Part shown: positions 45,065-57,315 of the stretch, one piece after another
Layout: each line of letters begins with the position of its first letter
Position numbering within the stretch: the first letter of the stretch is position 1
Origin: Castor canadensis
Lineage: Eukaryota; Chordata; Mammalia; Rodentia; Castoridae
Assembly (NCBI RefSeq): GCF_047511655.1
Contig: NC_133400.1
Span: forward strand, 749,001 to 813,000
Direction of reading: 5' to 3'
DNA length: 64,000 nucleotides
Translations under genes and position numbers: made by a program
Notes under the pieces: generated by a model
The model's database searches: none
What the model saw: the letters and a program-made list of their open reading frames with translations, nothing else
What the model was told of the DNA's origin: nothing

Positions 45065-45240
45065 ATGTTGGTGTTAGAAAGATCCAGGTTCAAGTTCAGT
45101 ACCTGTCACTAGTTAGTGATCTCAGTTTCTTTATCTGTAGATTAAGGATAAAGTATATACATCAAAACTGTGTGAGCAGTCCATGTGATAATGTGTTTAA
45201 GCCATTTCCCGTAATGTCTGGTACAGAGATAGATATTATG
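45065..45240 (+). repeat. MIR fragment
   Basis: GATCCAGGTTCAAGTTCAGT, CTCAGTTTCTTTATCTGTAG and GTAATGTCTGGTACAGA follow the forward MIR sequence from the tRNA-derived part to the 3' part. Confidence 0.78.
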
Positions 45241-45350
45241 GTGATCATAGTGGTGATGATGGTGGTGGTGGTGATCATGGGGTGACAGTGATGATTTTGG
45301 TGGTAGTGGCATGCTGTGGTGAGGGTGACCATAATGGTGATGATGCTGCT
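45237..45350 (+). repeat. (GGTGAT)-type trinucleotide-rich repeat
   Basis: GTGATGATGGTGGTGGTG and variants repeat for about 110 bp directly after the MIR. The reverse frame gives a His-rich artefact. Confidence 0.85.
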
Positions 45351-46684
45351 TGCAGTGTAAGATTTGGATCACTGTCTAAATCCTTTTAGGACCTCAGATT
45401 TCAGAACAGAGACTCCTCTTCTGCAGCTACACAATAGTGTGTCCAGCAGAAGGGGGTGTTCTCATCAGCCTTTTCACTATTTTTTTAAGTTTTAGCAAGG
45501 ATTTATTTTAGTATAACAAGGTAAAGTAAGGTAAAGTGGAGAAGGGGAAGGAGAAATGTTTCCTGTGCCCCACACAGGAAACGGGAATAAAGACTCTCTT
45601 CTCACGAACTTTTGAATGGTCCAGTCTTAAAGTGTGTTGAGATCAAGGTCAGGGGCCCTGGATGCTGCTGAGGTTCCAGGGCATCTCTGTCTCACAGGAG
45701 CTTGGAGACAAGTTGTAAAAACACTCTCATGTTCTCAGGTTCTGGGAACATTCAACGTCCACGTTGCCATGACTAAAAGCCAACACAAGCTTCACAACGA
45801 AGCTGGTCCAGAAAGCCCCAGGAAGACACAGTGCCAAGCTGAAGTCACCAGCCTGGGCCAGGCTGAGAGTGGACAGGACTTGGGAGTCCGTTAACTGAGA
45901 TGGAGACGAGGGAGGAGAATGCCAAAAGAGGGTCCCATGGTGAGAAAATAGGAAGGGTCGGTGGCTGGGGCTACTGACAGGATGGGGCAGCAGGAGGCTG
46001 GGAGGCTGTGGCTAATGAGCAGGAGATTGGGCTTTACCGAGAAATGAAGAATGAGGCCTTGTCAGGAAGAGGCCTAGGGCTGGACCTGCTTCTGCTTTCT
46101 GGTCAGGGCTCCTGAGCCTGCCTTTCCAAGCTCACCCCAGCCAGCCCTGGATCCAGGCAGCCTCTGCTCTCCGCTCCCCCTTTCTCCCATGTTGCCAAGA
46201 AATTCCATTTCAACATGAAATTCCGTCTACAGTGGCCACCTGTAACATATCTGCGCGGCAGGCAGTATGGCGGGCACCATGGCAGAGACCAGTCGGGCGC
46301 GTGGGTCCCACCTGCATAGCTACCGCCTTCCTGCCAAGCATGGAGGTCCCTTATTGAGCCCCAGGGGGTTGGGAGACATGAACAAGCCCCCCTCACTCTA
46401 TTCACCCTGGCTCCACGCTGTGACCCCACTGCCCACCCACAGCCTGTGGTCCTGGCCACGGGGTGAGTGCGGTAGAGATTTTGGTGAGGGCAGAAATGTG
46501 GGGTGTAACTAGTGGGAAAAGGGGGAGTGGATAGCTGCTAATAGCCTCTCCTCTCCTCTCACCTAGAACAAGGGTGCACAGCAGAGCCTGGCTCCTGCAG
46601 CCCCCTCCCAGGCCAGGGGTGGCTGGCGGTCACCGCCTGGCTGCATCTGCTGTGCACGCCAGAGCAGTTCCAGATGTCCTAGAA
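45351..46684. other. Intergenic sequence without recognised gene
   Basis: A short AAGGTAAAGT tandem lies at 45519-45537. No exon is seen. Confidence 0.4.
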
Positions 46685-46915
46685 GGACCCTCTCGAATGT
46701 CAATTCCATCTTCTCACAATCATTTTCCGCATCCTCCTCAGCGCCAAGCGAACGCAGTCTGCTCGTTTGAATGCATAATTAGCCGAACACTCTACCTCGC
46801 TAATTTCAAGGCAGGGGACGGGGAGTGGAGGGGGCTTAGGAATTTGCATATTAATTTAGCCGAGGGAGAGAAAAAATGTTTACCACTTTCTTCTCTGTTA
46901 CTCACGGAGGACTTA
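46685..46915. promoter_or_regulatory. Candidate conserved enhancer element with octamer
   Basis: The block contains GCATAATTAGCC, CTCGCTAATTTC, an ATTTGCAT octamer at 46842-46849 and TATTAATTTAGCC, with several surviving CpGs. An abrupt AT-rich composition between GC-rich flanks supports a POU/homeodomain-bound element. Conservation is not tested. Confidence 0.42.
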
Positions 46916-46950
46916 ACTCTTTCTGCTCCCCGTCTGGAGCCCCGGGGAGG

Positions 46951-47012
46951 GTGTGTGTGTGTGTGTGTGAGCTGGGGGTGTGAGCTGGGGGTGTGAGCTG
47001 GGGGTGTGAGCC
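46951..47012 (+). repeat. (GT)n followed by 13-bp tandem repeat
   Basis: A (GT) run at 46951-46969 passes into about three copies of a 13-bp unit (GAGCTGGGGGTGT), with the A residue recurring at 46970, 46983, 46996 and 47009. Confidence 0.92.
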
Positions 47013-50000
47013 AGCCCTCCTAAAGGCTCGCCCAGCCCAGCGCAGCCAGGTTCCACTGTGGACCCTCCAGGGGGGTCCTGCACATGCTCTTGGGCTCAGC
47101 CAGCTGCCACACAATGGCTGCCTCCGTGCCAGACAATGTGCGACCTGCTAATGACCAAGCTCCCTTTCTCACTGGTCCTCACTTGTGGTTTTCAGGAAAA
47201 AGGGACACTGGGTCCCCCAGCCACTCCATCATCTCCATCTGCTTACTTATTCATTTGTTCCACAATCCTTTGTGGCACCACAAATCCATGGTCAGCACAA
47301 AGAGTAGAAGGCTACACGGGATGTCCTCTCCACCAGAGGGGTTACTCACGGAGGAGAGGTCAGTAGAATGGTAAACTCCTGCTAGAGAGTCAAGGTAGGC
47401 TTCCTGGAGGAGGTGGTATCAGCTCTGGGTCTCACAGTGATGAAGTTGGTGAGAGGAAGGGTGGGGTCCACTTGAGATACGGGGGGATGGGCTTTGGTTG
47501 CAGCTGGGCCTGAGGGCTGGTGAGATTCCAGGCTGAGTCCAGAAGGTGGAACCAGGCACATGCCCTGCAAACAGCCAGGCCACTGTGAGCCTCCGTCTGG
47601 CCTGAGGACCCTCAGGAGCTTCTTGGAAAAGGTGCAGTGTGTCACAGTGGCATGGATGGCTCTGGTTCTTCCTGGGATGATGGTTTTCTGCCCTGCAGAA
47701 ATGATTCACGCTGTACTGGGTCCCTGGCAGGGCCCTTGTGAGGACCAAATAAGAGGAGCTGTGATGTGCTCTATGCAGTCCTCCTACCCGGTAAGCACTG
47801 GATCAGAGCCGTCTATCTTGGTGCCTCCCTTTGGAACCAGGAGCAACAAGCAGGTGGAGTCCAGCGGCTCCCACAGTGCCAACCTGAGAGGTTTTGCTGG
47901 GGGGCGGGTCAGGCATGTCTGGAAGGGCCAGGTGGAGGGATGTGAGGGTCCTGAGCACTCGTGGCGGGGCAGAGGGCTGAGGGCAGGAATCAAGGTGCTG
48001 CTGACCAAGTAAACCCAAGATGGGCCTCTGTGGGGCAGAGTCCAGGAGGACTCATACACGGTGGCTTTAGGCCTCTTTCCCACTCTGGGCCTCAATGTCT
48101 TCATCTATACATCTGTATCACAAGGCCTGGTCCCAACTCACACAGCGGCAGACATCAACCGCACCCTCTCTCAAGGTCTCACTGGAGTCCTGGGCACTAA
48201 CAGGCTGAAGTTTATTAGCCACTTGGAGTGGATGAATGCCAAGATGTCCTCTTGCTTGGGTCCTCCCTGGACTGAGCCTTGCCCCGTGTAGGTTGCCACG
48301 GAACCTCCTCAACCTTGGCACCGAAGACCACACCACAGCTGTCTCCAGTGCAGGGAGCCAAGATTTCTCTGCGACACCAGCAGACCCGGAGTCCTGGGCC
48401 ACAGACCCAGATGTGTGCCACTTCCACCACACCGTTTTACACTAGCCAGTCCCCCAGCAGCCAGTGCATGGCCACTCAGGGTCTGCACCCTGGCAGGTTG
48501 GTCCTCGTACCCATCTCCACCATCACTAGCTGATGCAAGACCTGCCCGGCCACACACTTCTTCTCTGCTCCTGTCTCAGCAGCCCTTTGTGACCAAGAAA
48601 ACAGAAGACTTGGCCCTGCTCCTGACCATCTGTAGCTTGCATGAGATGCCCTCTCCTCTTTCTTCAGTCCAGCAAACATAAAAATGACCCAGAGCGACCT
48701 CCACGAGGTGCCTGCCACATGGTACACACTCAGTAAGACCAGGGTCATGAGCACCTGAAAACTTGAGGGTGTTTTTGTCCTAGGAGCTGCAGAGCCAGGG
48801 TCTCTGCTGACCAGGACCAGAGGTCTGACAATATGAGAGACGTGGCTGAGGTTGGGGAAGGAAGGAAATATGGAACAGAGCTGGGCTGGCCTGGCACCAG
48901 AAGCTGATTTCATCCAGGATGGAGCAGAGGCAGCAGGACGTGAGGGCACAGGAGACCCATCACCAGGAAACTGCTGGCTGTGATAGGAGGGGCTTCTAGG
49001 ACCACTGCCTGACGGGGACAGGCAGGAGCAGGTGCTAAAGACACCTGGTCCCAACGCCTGGGAGTCAGCCAGATGAACAGGTTCCCCCAACCTGGCTGGG
49101 CTCCTGGACCTGATGCCACACCATGCACACCTCAGTGCTGCCCTGGAACTGTTCTGTGGCTCAGCCAAGCTCAGCCAAGATGTGGCACAGGAGGAAGGAG
49201 GCACAGAGAAGTCCGGTAATTCATCCAAAGTCACAAAGCTGTTGGCTGAGCATCTTAGGCCCACTGCCTTCTCCAGTTCCTCAGAAGAACAAGCTGGTCC
49301 AGGGGTAGGGGTGGAAGTAGGTGGGGCTGGTGCTGTGGAGACCTTTGAGACACATCCCACAGTCTGGAGGGACAGAGGCAAACTCAGCTGCCCTCCTGAC
49401 CAAGAAGAAGGTGCACCAGGGAGCAAGAATGGCATCAGCTCAACCTGGGGTAGAGGAGCGGGACGGTAACCCAACACTGCCTATACCTTGCCCAAGCCCA
49501 GGGCTGCCACCTCCGGTCTCCCTGGGAGCCACCTGAGCAGAAAGGAACACGGCCTGGGAAGTGAAGAGCAGGGCTGCCTGTGATGGGGGATTGAGGCCCA
49601 AGGACCTCAGGTGTGTGACCTCAGCACTTCTCAGGTTCCTGGAGAATCCAGACAACTTCGTGGGCCTCTCCTCCTAGGGTTCTCACCCACCCAAGGCCTG
49701 ATGGTCCCAGAAGAGGCAACAGAGTTCCCACACCCTGTGCCCATTTGCCAAGCCCAGCTGGACACATACCACCCTCTCTGGGCCTTGGTTCCCTGGTGTC
49801 TACAGTGGGTCTGGCCCCTGTTCCATCAGGAACCTGTGGGGTGGTTCGGTGATGGATTGGAAGTTGCTTCTAGGGCCAAAGGAGGGGCTGTGGCTGGGGA
49901 GGGTCCTGTGGGAGAGCTGTGACCAGGCTGACCAGTTGCACGTGAGGGCTGATGACTGATGGGGCAGGCGCTGCCCTGTGGTGGAGGTGGTGGCTCTGGG

Positions 50001-50099
50001 GAGGCAGGAACAGCTTGCTCTGGCCCCCTGCAGTCCCGTGCTCATCCAAGTGAGGCGGGCATGCTCTCTTTGTTTGGATTTGTGGTGTTGTGGGCTGGG
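47013..50099. other. Intergenic sequence with weak MIR remnants
   Basis: MIR-like pieces occur near 48060-48190 (forward), 49195-49265 (reverse; GTAATTCATCCAAAGTCACA) and 49755-49835 (forward). The 333-residue minus frame at 48476-49477 crosses one of them and shows no domain. Confidence 0.4.
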
Positions 50100-50205
50100 T
50101 CTGAGGTGATTTCTCTGCCTCCTGCTGCTCGCTGTCATCTCACATCTGAGAACCAGCTTCATTTCACTGTCATTAAAAATCTCAGGTCTGACAGATAGGG
50201 GGGAA
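50100..50205. promoter_or_regulatory. Weak candidate conserved non-coding element
   Basis: AGCTTCATTTCACTGTCATT, CATTAAAAATCTCAGG and TGACAGATAG form an AT-richer island without repeat features. The evidence is weak. Confidence 0.22.
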
Positions 50206-51424
50206 TCCAGCACAAAAACAACCCAGGGATTAACCCAGCTCCAGCGGGAGCCTGGCTCCTAGCCCAGGTCCAGCCACTTAAGGAGGCAGTGGGGTCTGCC
50301 CCTTCCCACTGCCCTAGAGTTGGCTGGGCTGAGTGGAATGGGTGTTGCCCTGCTATCCAATACAATAGGAGCAGAGAAGAAGAAGCAAGGCAGAGAGAAG
50401 GGACAGAGGGGAAGCCTGGAGAAGGCAGACACCCCCCCCTCCCCCGAGAAGGCCTCCTGTTAGCAAGGGCTATGCTGTATGGAAATCACAAGGGGCCCAG
50501 CAGTGCTTTCCAGAGGCAAGAAGACCAGAGAAGTCATGCAGTAGCCCAGGTCACACAGCCAGGATCTACCTAATGCCCTTCTGGGAGAGGGCTCTGGCCA
50601 GCAGACCCCAACTGGCTGTTCCTGAAATGGGTCCTTTGGCTGTCCTGCTCCTTCTATTGTGCACTGGAACAAGGGGTCCCCATAGGAAGGTCCACCAGAG
50701 CCTAGGAAAGGCCCACTGTGTCTCTTCCTCCTTCTTGAGGAGGCAGCCCAGGTGTCCCCGAGTCCTTAAGGAGGCCACAAGGGTGGGATGTGGACATCAG
50801 AAACCGGACTTTCTCCATGATGTGGACCAGCTGCTAATTTCAGCCACTATAAATGGCATGAGTTGGTGAGATGCACCTGTACTACGTGGGGGGGGGGCCC
50901 TGGACCCTGGCCTGGAGGAGAGGACCAGCCTGCAGTTGTGACCATCTGTGGGCTGCCTTGGAGCAAAGTACTTGGAGAGTGGTGGTTTGTGGTCCACGCC
51001 TCTGACCTGGGACATAGGGCACTTCATCCATGGGTGACACACACTCACATTGGAACAACATGCCCAGTGCAGACCTGTCCTCCACAGGAGCAGTGTTAAG
51101 TCCTGTGTGGCGGGGGCAGGTTTTACCTTGGGAGTCTGAGCTCGCCGCCACCTGCCACCTGAAGCCTCCCTGTGCGTCAGGCTCTGGAGTTGTCTGCTGC
51201 CAGAATGCAGGGCACTCCTCCTGGCCTGGCCACTGGGGGCCTGTGAGCCCCGGGGCCTAACAGTACTGACCACAGGGGTGGCTGACCTGCTGTCCTCCCC
51301 CAGCACAGCACACAGGGTGTGGGCATCTGTAGGGTTCAGGCCACAAGCATGGCTGGCCCCTCCTGCTCGGGGGCAGGGAGGCCCCTCCAGGGCCTGGAGC
51401 CCCTCATGATGCTGAGGAGCCCGG
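50206..51424. other. Intergenic sequence without recognised gene
   Basis: Only GC-rich chance frames, a C run near 50432-50444 and a G run near 50890-50897 are present. Confidence 0.4.
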
Positions 51425-51610
51425 CGTGTGGAGGGTTAAGCGCTGATTCTAGCTTTGTCTCTGCATCAGTGTACATAATATGCTCATTTGCATACTGCAG
51501 TGTACGCTCAATTAAAATGAACTTTTAATTTCTTCTAAGTAAATTACTTCTTGCCGGTACGTGACGTGCACAAATGTCAGAATAATGGGGGAGCCTTAAT
51601 GAGCCGGGGA
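51425..51610. promoter_or_regulatory. Candidate conserved enhancer element with octamer
   Basis: The element contains GGGTTAAGCGCTGATTCTAG, an ATTTGCAT octamer at 51486-51493, GCTCAATTAAAATGAAC, CTTTTAATTTC, GTGACGTGCAC and CCTTAATGAGCC. Homeodomain and CRE-like motifs are dense and CpGs survive. No frame or repeat explains it. Confidence 0.42.
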
Positions 51611-54420
51611 GCGGGTCGGGTGGCTAACCCCCCAGAACACATGTGTCCACATGACACACCAACATGGGGACGTGCTTCACATGCTACTCCTTGGACAGGA
51701 CATGATAGACCCATGGCCACCGGCCCACACCTACCTGGCACGCTCACAGTGCACACCCAGGCTGGGCAGTGGATTGCCTGCTCACACGCTGTCCCCTGTG
51801 CAGAAATGGTCCCTGCCATGTGTGTCTTGGAGGCTTGCACACACATGTGCACAGGATCCCACCTTAGGGTACTGTGGATTCACCCTCCTGCTCCTCCATA
51901 TTTAGGCTGTAAATAAGGATGCAAGTTTATAAGGACTGAGACAAAGAGACAGAACCCAGAGCCATAACAAACATGACATTCTCCACCCAGGCCCAGTCAG
52001 GAACTTGAGTCTGGCCTCCAGCATCTGCATGAAGCTCTGAGAGGTGGTGCTGTCCACTGGCCAGGGCACAGAGCAAGCACAGGGACAAGGTCTGTCTGCC
52101 CCAGCTGTGCTCTGTCCTCCTTCATGCTCCTCTCCTTACCCTGTTAGCAGCGAATATCAGAAACTGCTTCTGGAGGGGCATTCATCTTTGCTGCACAGGA
52201 CAGGGGTGGGGTGAGAGGAAGTTGAGCCGGGTCCCAGCCCCACACCTGGCATGCAGAGTCCATGCTGCTTCTTGGTGCAACTCATCACTCACTTCAGCAC
52301 CTTGCACTTCAGGACCCTGGAGAGGGCCGAGACCAGGCCTGGCTAGTCGGGGAAGCGGGGAGAGCCTCCCACCAGGATCCCTGGCACTAGGTTCTGTCCC
52401 TGTGCACAGGAGCAGTAGAACACATGGACCACACAGACCTGGGATCAAACACTGGCTCCAGCACCCATGAGCTGCATGGTCCTCAATAGGTCACCAGGAT
52501 CCCCGGGAGTTCACATCTTTGCATACAGGCACCTGCCTGGCCTGGGGGCTTCCCAACGTCATATTTAGTCCCCTGACCCACACCATGTCAAGACGACTGC
52601 CAAATGGCTCTCAGACTCTCAAGCACCATGTGGAACATGAACTGGCCTAACTGGGGCTGGCATTGCTGCACAGTGCCTGGCAGAACCACCAGACTCTCCT
52701 GTGCAGGGGTGGAGGTCCAGTCAGTGCCACCATCTCCAGAGGTGTGTTGCAGCTGGTGGACAGTCTCCTGATCAACCTGTCTTGGCCACTAGTATTTCCT
52801 CGGATCCAAATGGGTCAACAGAGAACCCACTGTGTCAGCAAGGACTCTCAGAGCAACTGCTGAGTGGACAGGCAGACCCACCACCTCAGGCAGGCATGTG
52901 TCTGTGCTTGCTGTGGACCTTGCATCCCGTGGCCCACGTGGAGGAGGATGGTGCAGCAGGCAGAGATTTCACAGATAAGACAGAATGGCACTGACCGGGG
53001 CAGCTTCTGCACCCCACCCTGCAGAGGGAGACCAGGGAGGGCTTCCTGGAGGAGGGAGCCGAGGTCTCAGTCATGAAGGTGCATCAGGTACATGCCCAAG
53101 GGCATGTGAGGATAAAAGCCATGGATCCACTGGAGGCTGAGGATCCTGATCTGAGCAGAGAGCTGTGTCTGGGACATTGGAGGGTGCAGTTAACAGGGAA
53201 GTGGGATGAGGAGCGCCAGCGAGAGGAGAAAGTCCCCATGAATCATGTGGCTGCAGTTCCCCAGGGTCAGAGCTCAGGACCAGCCACACAGAGGTGGTCC
53301 TCACAGCTGTGCCTGCTGAAGGAGGCAGGACCACCTGGAAGGTTTGTATCTGAGAAGAAAGAGTAGGGGCGGGAGGAAGGGGGAGGCTCACCATAAAGCA
53401 GGTGGGGCCAAGGCTATGGTAGAGCCCAAGAGGCTCAGAGCAGACACACTGAGGTCTGCAGACCAGGACAAGAAGACACATGGACAGGGCCACATTCTCA
53501 GGTGATTTGACAGTGTTCCAGGCCAGGGAGAAGGCTGAGTATGGAGGCTGGTGAAGGGCAGAAGCCTTTAGGGCTTCCTCTTACTTCAGCCTCCAGTCAG
53601 CATCCTGGAGTGACAAATGGGGAAGACCCTGCCTCGCTGAGCAGGTAGGGAAACCGAGGTGCAGGGGATCACTTGGCCAGTGAGACAGAGGAACGGAGCT
53701 GGGCCTGGCCTGGCAAGACTAGTGTGGTTGCTTGCCTGTGTACTGCCTTTGTGAAGTGAGGAGATGGTGCCTCTGCTGTGTCCACCACCCAAGGACCCCT
53801 ACAGCCTTGCTGGAGGTCCCCTCAGATCGCTGACAGGTGAGAAGGAGCAGGCACTGCCTGGGTGGGGAGGCTATGGCCCCACACATGCCATCCTCTGCTC
53901 AGGTACTTATTGTGGATCCCTGCTGTCCTCGAACGCACACTTCAGGCTGGGCACCTGCCTTCAGAGTCCCTCTGACCAGCCAAACTGGCCACACGCTGGT
54001 CCCCAGGTCTGCAAAATGTCTGCCCCCTCTCCCTCCTCTCGATTGCCTGACAGCCCCCTAGAGCCAGGGACTTGCTGCTTCCCCACAGCCCAGCCCGGCC
54101 TCCCCCTCTCTTCTGATCTGCCGCATGTCACATGCAACTTGCTGACAGCTGGGGGAGGGGGTGGCGAGACAAGAACAGGCCTTGCACAGCATGGGGTGGG
54201 GGGTAAGCAGGGGACACTGTGAGACCCTGGCTCCAGTTTTGTGTGTGTCCTAAGCCTGGCCACCACCCCCTCGGGCACATGAGACTGGACTTGCACAGCT
54301 CCACCAGCTGCACTCTCCCCACCAACCCAGCTCCTGCCGTGGGGGAGAGCACATCAGCCCCGGCCCCAAGCAGTGAGCCTCCACTCCCTCTCTGGATTCC
54401 ATGCCAGGCTAGAGACCTGA
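51611..54420. other. Intergenic sequence with MIR remnants
   Basis: A forward MIR-like piece lies at about 52390-52500 (CAGACCTGGGATCAAACACT, GAGCTGCATGGTCC). A reversed one lies at 53635-53700 (AGGGAAACCGAGGTGCAGGG). No coding exon is recognised. Confidence 0.4.
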
Positions 54421-54444
54421 CAGTTATCACTTCCCCGGCACCTG

Positions 54445-54540
54445 GTGTGTGTGCGTGCACACACTCGTGTGTGCATTTGTGTGTGCACACAGGCGTGTTG
54501 TATGTGTGCATGCGTGTGACATGTGTCTGTGTGCACGAGG
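54445..54540 (+). repeat. TG/CA-rich simple repeat
   Basis: GTGTGTGCGTGCACACAC and similar alternating purine-pyrimidine phrases occur for about 95 bp. Confidence 0.85.
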
Positions 54541-54544
54541 CGAC

Positions 54545-54780
54545 TGGAGCCCAGCTTTCCCCCATCACTGAAATTTACATTGAACCACAAATTAATTTCA
54601 TAATTTTCCCTCTCTAATTATGCCAACATCTGCTTGCAAAGCCAAGCTGTGCACATGCATTTTAATGTCCCTCCCCTGTGCTCCTCCCCGCAGCATCGCT
54701 GTCTGCCTCTGCACTGAACTTTTCAATAATTATCACCAGGAGAAGACCTTGACTTCCATTTCTCTTGCCTTGCAGGAGGG
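54545..54780. promoter_or_regulatory. Candidate conserved enhancer element
   Basis: ACAAATTAATTTCATAATTT, CTCTAATTATGCC, GCATTTTAATG and TTTCAATAATTATCACC provide at least four homeodomain-type cores within about 200 bp. A TG repeat precedes it and a purine-rich run follows. Confidence 0.38.
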
Positions 54781-54847
54781 GGAGAGGGAGTGGGGAAGGG
54801 GAATGAGGGGGACAGAAAAAGATGAGGGAAGTCAGGAGCGTGGCATG

Positions 54848-54885
54848 GTGGATGGATGGATGGATGGGTGGATGGGTGGACAGTA
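54848..54885 (+). repeat. (GGAT/GGGT)n short repeat
   Basis: GGTGGATGGATGGATGGATG continues into GGTGGATGGGTGG. Confidence 0.88.
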
Positions 54886-55400
54886 GGGCTTCTTTGTTCT
54901 TGCAGAGAACAAGACGAGTGTCTGTGGGGGGAGGTGAGAGGGAAGGCAGTTGGGGTTGGGTACTGTCTTGGCTCCCATGGCCTCTCCTATTGACAGTGGC
55001 ATGGCTGTTTCCCCAAGGCCTGGGAGGAGGAGACACAAAGTCACAAAGTAGTTTCTGTTCTCCTGTGACATCCTGCTCTTCACCTCACTCTCATAGCACA
55101 GGCGGGTGGGCGTGGCCTTGCACTGCCCATTTTGGGTGCCATGGTGCCTCTACTGTGTGGCAGCCTGTCCTGTTCCTGAAGCAGCCTCTGGTCTCTGACA
55201 GGAGGTATGGTGCCTGTACGTGGTGCCCACACCTGGCAAGGAAGGTGCTTCAGGTGTGCTGGGAAAGAGCACTGGCACCCTCTGCCCCCACTCTCCCACC
55301 TGCATCCACCTGCCGGCCCAGGTGAGAAGAGAGAGTCCAGGAGCCGGGGAGGCTCCCGAAATGACTCCCGCCATCCTGGCCTCAGAGCGAGTGCTTCGTG
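54886..55400. other. Intergenic sequence without recognised gene
   Basis: Chance frames only. Confidence 0.4.
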
Positions 55401-55409
55401 TCAGTGTCT

Positions 55410-55560
55410 GCACAAGTAAGAGCATGTGTGTCATGCATGAAAGCACTTGTGTGTGTGCAAGAGAGTGTGCACATGTAAGCACGTGTGAATGTGAGCCCAT
55501 GTATGAGTGTGCATGACTGTGTGCATCCATACATCTGTATGGGGCTGCGTGTACACACGT
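55410..55560 (+). repeat. TG-rich degenerate simple repeat
   Basis: GTGTGTGTGCAAGAGAGTGT, GCACGTGTGAATGTGAG and related phrases occur over about 150 bp. Confidence 0.75.
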
Positions 55561-56879
55561 GCTCAGCCCTGCCCCGCGGGTGGACACCAGAGAGACACTA
55601 GGCTGCAGTCAGGCCTGGACCACCACGTGCCCTGTGTGAACCTGGGCAGGCCCCTCCCCTTCAGTCTCCTCAAGTGTCCAACGAGAGCAAAACACGAACC
55701 ACCCACGTGGAGGGTGCTTGCATACGTGTGACAGGTGAAGGGCGTGTGTCCCCTGCTCTCCCCAGTGCTCTGGGCCTTGGTCTCAGCTTGAGGACAGCAG
55801 ATTGGCACTCTGGGAGTGGGTGTGCCCCCCAGGAAGTCATTACCTCTCGTCCCTGTCCTCATCACTGGAAGAGCTCCGAGCAGTCCCCATCTCCCAGGCT
55901 CTTTTCTGCAGCCTGTCCTCACCACTGTGGCCACAATGGAACTTTTAACATTCATTTGACCCCTTCCCTGACCTAAAGCCTTCCACAGCTCCTTAGTGAC
56001 ATGTGATGGAGTCCACCTTCCTTGTTCCCGTCCCCTGGTCTCTGACCATCCCCTATATCCTCCGTACACCCTGAGTGTACCCTCTCCCTGGCCCTTCCAG
56101 ATGCCCATTTCCCCAGCCCTCTTTCAGATGGCCTTCTGACACAGCTCTAGCCCCTTTCACCAGGAGGGCTTCCAGGACTGCACCAGGCTAGCTGAGGCCC
56201 AGTACCTTGTGGGATCCCTGGTGGATACTCTGTCCTCCGGGCTCATAGATTTCTGAAGGCAGAGCACTTATCTCAGCCCCAGAGCCCTAACTCATGGTTG
56301 GCATTTGAGGACTTTTTGTTGGCTAACAAATAAATAACATAAGCGGAATATATTATCAAACTTCTCTGGATCCAGTTCTTCAGCAGGAAATAAAGGGGTT
56401 GGATTTCTGACGGCGAAGAAGTCTCATTGTCATCTTCGAGACATTCACCCCAGGCCAACCAAAGGCCCTCAGTGACAAGGAAGGGCAATCTCCAATCTGT
56501 AATGCCACATGTGGCAGATGCCACCAAGGGATTCAGAAAGTGCCATCACAGCCTGGCCTCTGGTACTGTCTGTCCAGGAGAGGTGTGCTGACCCTAACTT
56601 TGACACCCAGGGGGATGTGACAGGCTCAGAGATCCCCCTCTGCAGACACCAGAGTGATGTCCCTGATGACACAACAGCTCAGAGGGGCCTAGACAGATGA
56701 GACAGGCTCTGACAGGACTACGGGTGTTGTCAAGCTGCCCCTAGACCGGCAGGGGCTTGCAAAGTGGACAGTGGGTCTCTGCTCCTGGCCGTGCTAACAA
56801 TAATAGGTATTGGACCTACGCTCCCGCTAAAGTCAAACTTAACTGTGCAAAAGTGTGGGGGTGGGTGGACACGAAGAAT
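55561..56879. other. Intergenic sequence without recognised gene
   Basis: No exon or nameable repeat is seen. The frame at 55563-56108 (181 residues, minus) has no family features. Confidence 0.4.
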
Positions 56880-57015
56880 CCCCCCAGAGGCTCATGTGTT
56901 TCCGGTTTTGGTCCTCAGCTGGTGGGTCCAATCACTGAGAGGTGACTGGTCCCAAGGCTGTGACCCGAGCAGTGAATAAACCCACAGATGGAGCAACATC
57001 ATGGCAAGATCCTGA

Positions 57016-57052
<37 letters not shown>

Positions 57053-57315
57053 TCTCCTCCTCCTCCTCCCTCCTCCTCGCTCCCCCTTTTTCCCACTCTC
57101 TCTCCCTTTCTCTCTCTCCCTCTCCCTCTCTTTCTGCTTCCTGTCTGCCAGGAGATGATCAGCGTCCACCACGCTCTCCTGCCACCATGACATTCCATCT
57201 CGCCTCAGGTCTAAAGTAAGCCAAGCTTGGACTGAAACCTCTGGGAGCCAAAGTGAATCTTCCCTTCTTCAAGGCGTCTCTTCAGGTGTCTGACGCAGCG
57301 GTGAGAGTCTGACTG
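56880..57315 (+). mobile_element. MaLR-like LTR with expanded (TC)n
   Basis: GGCTCATGTGTTTCCGG and CCTCAGCTGGTGGGTCCAAT start the match. GGACTGAAACCTCTGGGAGC and CTTCAGGTGTCTGACGCAGC near the right end correspond to the 3' end of the copies at 34706-35008 and (reversed) 30905-31272. Non-coding; the edges are approximate. Confidence 0.65.
57018..57135 (+). repeat. (TC)n and CT-rich polypyrimidine tract
   Basis: An uninterrupted (TC) run at 57018-57050 is followed by mixed CTCC and TCTC units inside the LTR. Confidence 0.95.

Noticed and set aside
45142..45372. His-rich minus frame
   Set aside because: Produced by the GGTGAT-type repeat.
48476..49477. 333-residue minus-strand open frame
   Set aside because: It crosses a MIR-like remnant, has low-information Ser/Pro/Ala composition and no domain; GC-rich DNA readily gives such frames.
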